Shown in pieces: positions 61,965 to 64,000 of a stretch of DNA of 64,000 nucleotides; the first letter of the stretch is position 1; each line of letters begins with the position of its first letter. The stretch covers positions 6,481,001 through 6,545,000 of the forward strand of contig CP001769.1 in the NCBI GenBank assembly GCA_000024525.1. The letters are read 5' to 3'. The position numbers and the translations under genes were made by a program. Origin of the DNA: Spirosoma linguale DSM 74 (lineage in GTDB: Bacteria > Bacteroidota > Bacteroidia > Cytophagales > Spirosomataceae). The notes below the pieces were generated by a model. The model saw only the letters and a list, made by a program, of their open reading frames with translations. It was not told where the DNA came from and did no database searches.

Positions 61965-62792
61965 TTAGAACGTGGCATGCCAATCGCACCAGAACCCGTA
62001 ATTAAGTGCCTTAGGCAGGTTAAAATAATCGTGCCGATGCCGGTGCAGTATCTTTTTTGCCGTATCGTAATCACTCCATGTACCCGCCAGCCATTCTCCA
62101 AAAGGTCCTGATGAGCCGGGAGTAAAGCGATGGCCAACGGTTTTATACAGATGCTGCCTTAACTGTATGCCATGAAGTTTCCGGACAACCTTTTGCAGCA
62201 GCTGCGTTGAGTCTTTATAGAATTTATCGCTGTCAGTTAACACAGCTAACGAAGCCTGATCTACCAATTTAAAGCGCTGATAGCCCAAACGGTGCAGGCT
62301 GTCTAATGTGCGCTGAGCGTCCTGGTCACTAAGCGACTCGGCATCTCCAATACATTCCGATTCTACGGAAATATAGGTGGGTAGCTCCTGCAAAGGCACT
62401 AGAGTCTGTAAACAGCGGTCATCGTAGCCTTCAATATCGATCTTGCAGTAATGAGGTACACCATACTCCTCAAAAATGGAGGCCAATGTCCTGGACTGGA
62501 CCGATACAGTGTCTTTTAGACTGGCGTGCCGGTTGGCAACATCAACATTCAGCGAATTCCAGATTGACTCCTGGCTTATGTTGAACAGAACCATTTCGTG
62601 ATCTACATCCGAGATGGCGTAGTGCAGGGGAATAAACTGGTTTGTGTCGATATACTTTTTAAAGCGTTCTTTAGCTGTGTTAATGGAATGGATATCGGCA
62701 TCAATACCAATAACCCGGAACCCTTTAGCCAGGTAAAAATTAGTGTCCTGCCCCTGATGCATGCCCACATCAATAATCAAATTCGAACTCAT
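61965..62792 (-). CDS. FkbM-family methyltransferase
   Basis: 275 residues. The SAM-binding start NLIIDVGMHQGQDTNFYL, GIDAD and the CKIDIEGYDDRCL segment are the FkbM pattern. It is convergent with the glycosyltransferase. Methylation of the same surface glycan is a reasonable guess, but its orientation is opposite. Confidence 0.88.
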   Translation of the reverse strand: MSSNLIIDVGMHQGQDTNFYLAKGFRVIGIDADIHSINTAKERFKKYIDTNQFIPLHYAISDVDHEMVLFNISQESIWNSLNVDVANRHASLKDTVSVQSRTLASIFEEYGVPHYCKIDIEGYDDRCLQTLVPLQELPTYISVESECIGDAESLSDQDAQRTLDSLHRLGYQRFKLVDQASLAVLTDSDKFYKDSTQLLQKVVRKLHGIQLRQHLYKTVGHRFTPGSSGPFGEWLAGTWSDYDTAKKILHRHRHDYFNLPKALNYGFWCDWHATF

Positions 62793-63000
62793 AATGCTTT
62801 GTATATTAAGTGTTACGTAATTATACTAGAATTATATCGCTAGCAGGCGTATATATACCTAATTTAATTTTAGATAACAAATTACTGATTATCAGAATGC
62901 ATCATCAATCCATTAACATGCTTATAAAAAACTATCATTGGGGTTTTGACACGTATCTGTCAGGCATACTTTTCGCATTTATTTAATGGGTATAAAACAA

Positions 63001-63030
63001 CAAAGCCGCAATCTGTCGATTGCGGCTTTG
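63001..63030 (-). terminator. terminator of tRNA-Leu
   Basis: A perfect 12-bp stem CAAAGCCGCAAT/ATTGCGGCTTTG with a 6-base loop follows the tRNA gene on the minus strand, then TTGTTTTA. The gap 62793-63000 is AT-rich without a gene. Confidence 0.85.
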
Positions 63031-63035
63031 TTATG

Positions 63036-63119
63036 TGCCGAAGGCGAGACTCGAACTCGCATGTCCGTAAAGACACACGCCCCTGAAACGTGCGTGTCTA
63101 CCAATTTCACCACTTCGGC
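63036..63119 (-). tRNA. tRNA-Leu (anticodon CAG)
   Basis: 84 bases on the minus strand. The acceptor arm GCCGAAG/CTTCGGC has discriminator A; the D-arm has the AATTGGTAGAC pattern of leucine tRNAs; the anticodon arm is CACGT, loop TTCAGGG, GCGTG. A long variable arm (GTCTTTACGGAC) is present, and the T-arm is GCGAG TTCGAGT CTCGC. CCA is not encoded. No integrated element is seen directly at its 3' end. Confidence 0.95.
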
Positions 63120-63202
63120 AGGTACGCTTCCCCGTGTTGGGAGTGCAAAGATAAGACGCGAAACCCCGATTGCACAAGGTTTTTTGTTAAATTTTTTCTG
63201 CT

Positions 63203-64000
63203 TTATCGCGTAAACATCATTCGCTCACCCGGCTGGTCAGTCATGAAACGGCCATTTTCATACACGAGCCTGCCCGAAACAATCGTATGCGTTACACTCG
63301 CACCGAACGTATGCCCTTCCAACGGCGACCATCCACACTGATACAGAATGTTTTCCTTTGCTACTGTTATAGGCCGGACCGGGTCAACCAAAACAAGATC
63401 GGCCCAGTAGCCCTCACGGACATACCCGCGCCGGTCGATCTGGAAACAGTCGGCGGGGGCGTGGCTCATTTTACGAACAAGGGTTTCAATCGAGAGTTTA
63501 CCCTGCTTCACGAAATCCAACATGAGCAATAGTGGATGCTGTACCAGTGGTAAACCGGCCGGTGCCTGCCAGTAATGCTGCTGTTTTTCGGCCCAGGTGT
63601 GGGGCGCGTGGTCGGTTGCGATAATGTCGAGCCGGTCGTCCAGAAGCCCGGCCAGTAAGGCTTCTTTGTGATACGGAGCTTTAATAGCGGGATTGCACTT
63701 GATCTGGTTGCCCAACCTGGCATAGTCTTCGCTGTCGAACCAGAGGTGATGCACACATACTTCGGCTGTTATACGCTTTTCGGTCAGCGGAATATCGTTT
63801 CTGAACAGCGCCAGTTCATCGGCGGTGGAAATGTGCAGAATATGCAGGCGGGTATTGTGCCGCTTAGCCAGTTCAACAGCCAGGGAAGACGACCGCAGGC
63901 AGGCTTCTTCGTTCCGAATCAGCGGATGAAGTCCAGCCGTTGCCTGTTCGCCGTATTCGGCCTTATAATGCTCTGCATTCGCCCGAACTGTAGCTTCGTC
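63203..64000 (-). CDS. dihydroorotase-type amidohydrolase, 5' end beyond window
   Basis: The frame is open to the right edge; the GTG at 63754 is internal. The amidohydrolase motifs ILHISTADE (metal-binding His region) and IATDHAPHT (catalytic Asp) are present, followed by the closing VLVDPVRPITV and SVTHTIVSGRLVYE. It fits class I dihydroorotase, which closes carbamoyl-aspartate to dihydroorotate in pyrimidine synthesis. The N-terminal HxH site is not in the window, so allantoinase-type relatives remain possible. Confidence 0.88.
   Translation of the reverse strand, partial: DEATVRANAEHYKAEYGEQATAGLHPLIRNEEACLRSSSLAVELAKRHNTRLHILHISTADELALFRNDIPLTEKRITAEVCVHHLWFDSEDYARLGNQIKCNPAIKAPYHKEALLAGLLDDRLDIIATDHAPHTWAEKQQHYWQAPAGLPLVQHPLLLMLDFVKQGKLSIETLVRKMSHAPADCFQIDRRGYVREGYWADLVLVDPVRPITVAKENILYQCGWSPLEGHTFGASVTHTIVSGRLVYENGRFMTDQPGERMMFTR

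Noticed and set aside
63036..63119. tRNA-Leu as integration target of a mobile element
   Set aside because: No integrase or repeated 3' end of the tRNA is seen nearby.

Overview
The window is chromosomal DNA from a Bacteroidota bacterium, most likely a Cytophagales member close to Spirosoma (inference). The support is: near-consensus Bacteroidota promoters (TTTG, about 19-21 bp, TAnnTTTG) before rpmG, hpt and the Lrp gene; the rpmG-DUF4295-ftsY order; the long type of IspH; BshC of the bacillithiol pathway; a TonB-dependent receptor with a carboxypeptidase-like N-terminal domain followed by a DUF4249 lipoprotein; and the TIGR03643 and DUF2256 small proteins.

Left part (1-19.3 kb) is accessory DNA. 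It starts with a partial PD-(D/E)XK nuclease, a secreted beta-roll repeat protein (1198-2955) and a membrane-anchored gene cut in two by an IS21-family element (3888-6413). Then comes an integrated, mostly minus-strand, phage- or satellite-like element: HTH proteins, an XRE regulator, a tail tape-measure protein, an IS5-family insertion, small unknown genes, a zinc-ribbon protein, a BT4734/VirE-type primase-helicase and a tyrosine integrase next to msrA. No capsid, portal, terminase or other tail gene is present. Its three gene-poor stretches carry three different sets of short repeats with roughly 10-bp period (near 8.6-8.9, 13.3-13.7 and 14.2-14.5 kb). The first looks like a replication origin: 18-bp inverted arms around an AT-rich palindrome.

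Middle part (19.3-58.5 kb) is ordinary chromosome: msrA, two tandem PPK2 kinases, a TonB receptor/DUF4249 pair, ispH, a GHL10-type glycosidase, an Lrp regulator, hpt, an isolated nuoD, rpmG-DUF4295-ftsY, a dead RelE-like toxin with its intact antitoxin, rimO, bshC and folate cyclo-ligase, asd, an ABC transporter, an enolase-superfamily enzyme, an AraC regulator facing a monooxygenase and an NmrA-like reductase, a GH28 enzyme and a sulfatase with a second sulfatase remnant beside it.

Right part (58.7-62.8 kb) is a compact plus-strand surface-sulfation set: adenylyl-sulfate kinase, two sulfotransferase-fold proteins and a family 2 glycosyltransferase, with an FkbM methyltransferase facing them. 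The window closes with tRNA-Leu(CAG) and a partial dihydroorotase.

The intergenic spaces of the core chromosome contain many strong palindromes. Several share one plan: two hairpins in opposite orientation, sometimes with GTACC...GGTAC ends. Two of the palindromes reach into reading frames (the msrA upstream extension and the hpt 3' end). These repeats and the three repeat fields of the integrated element are the least explained structures in the window.
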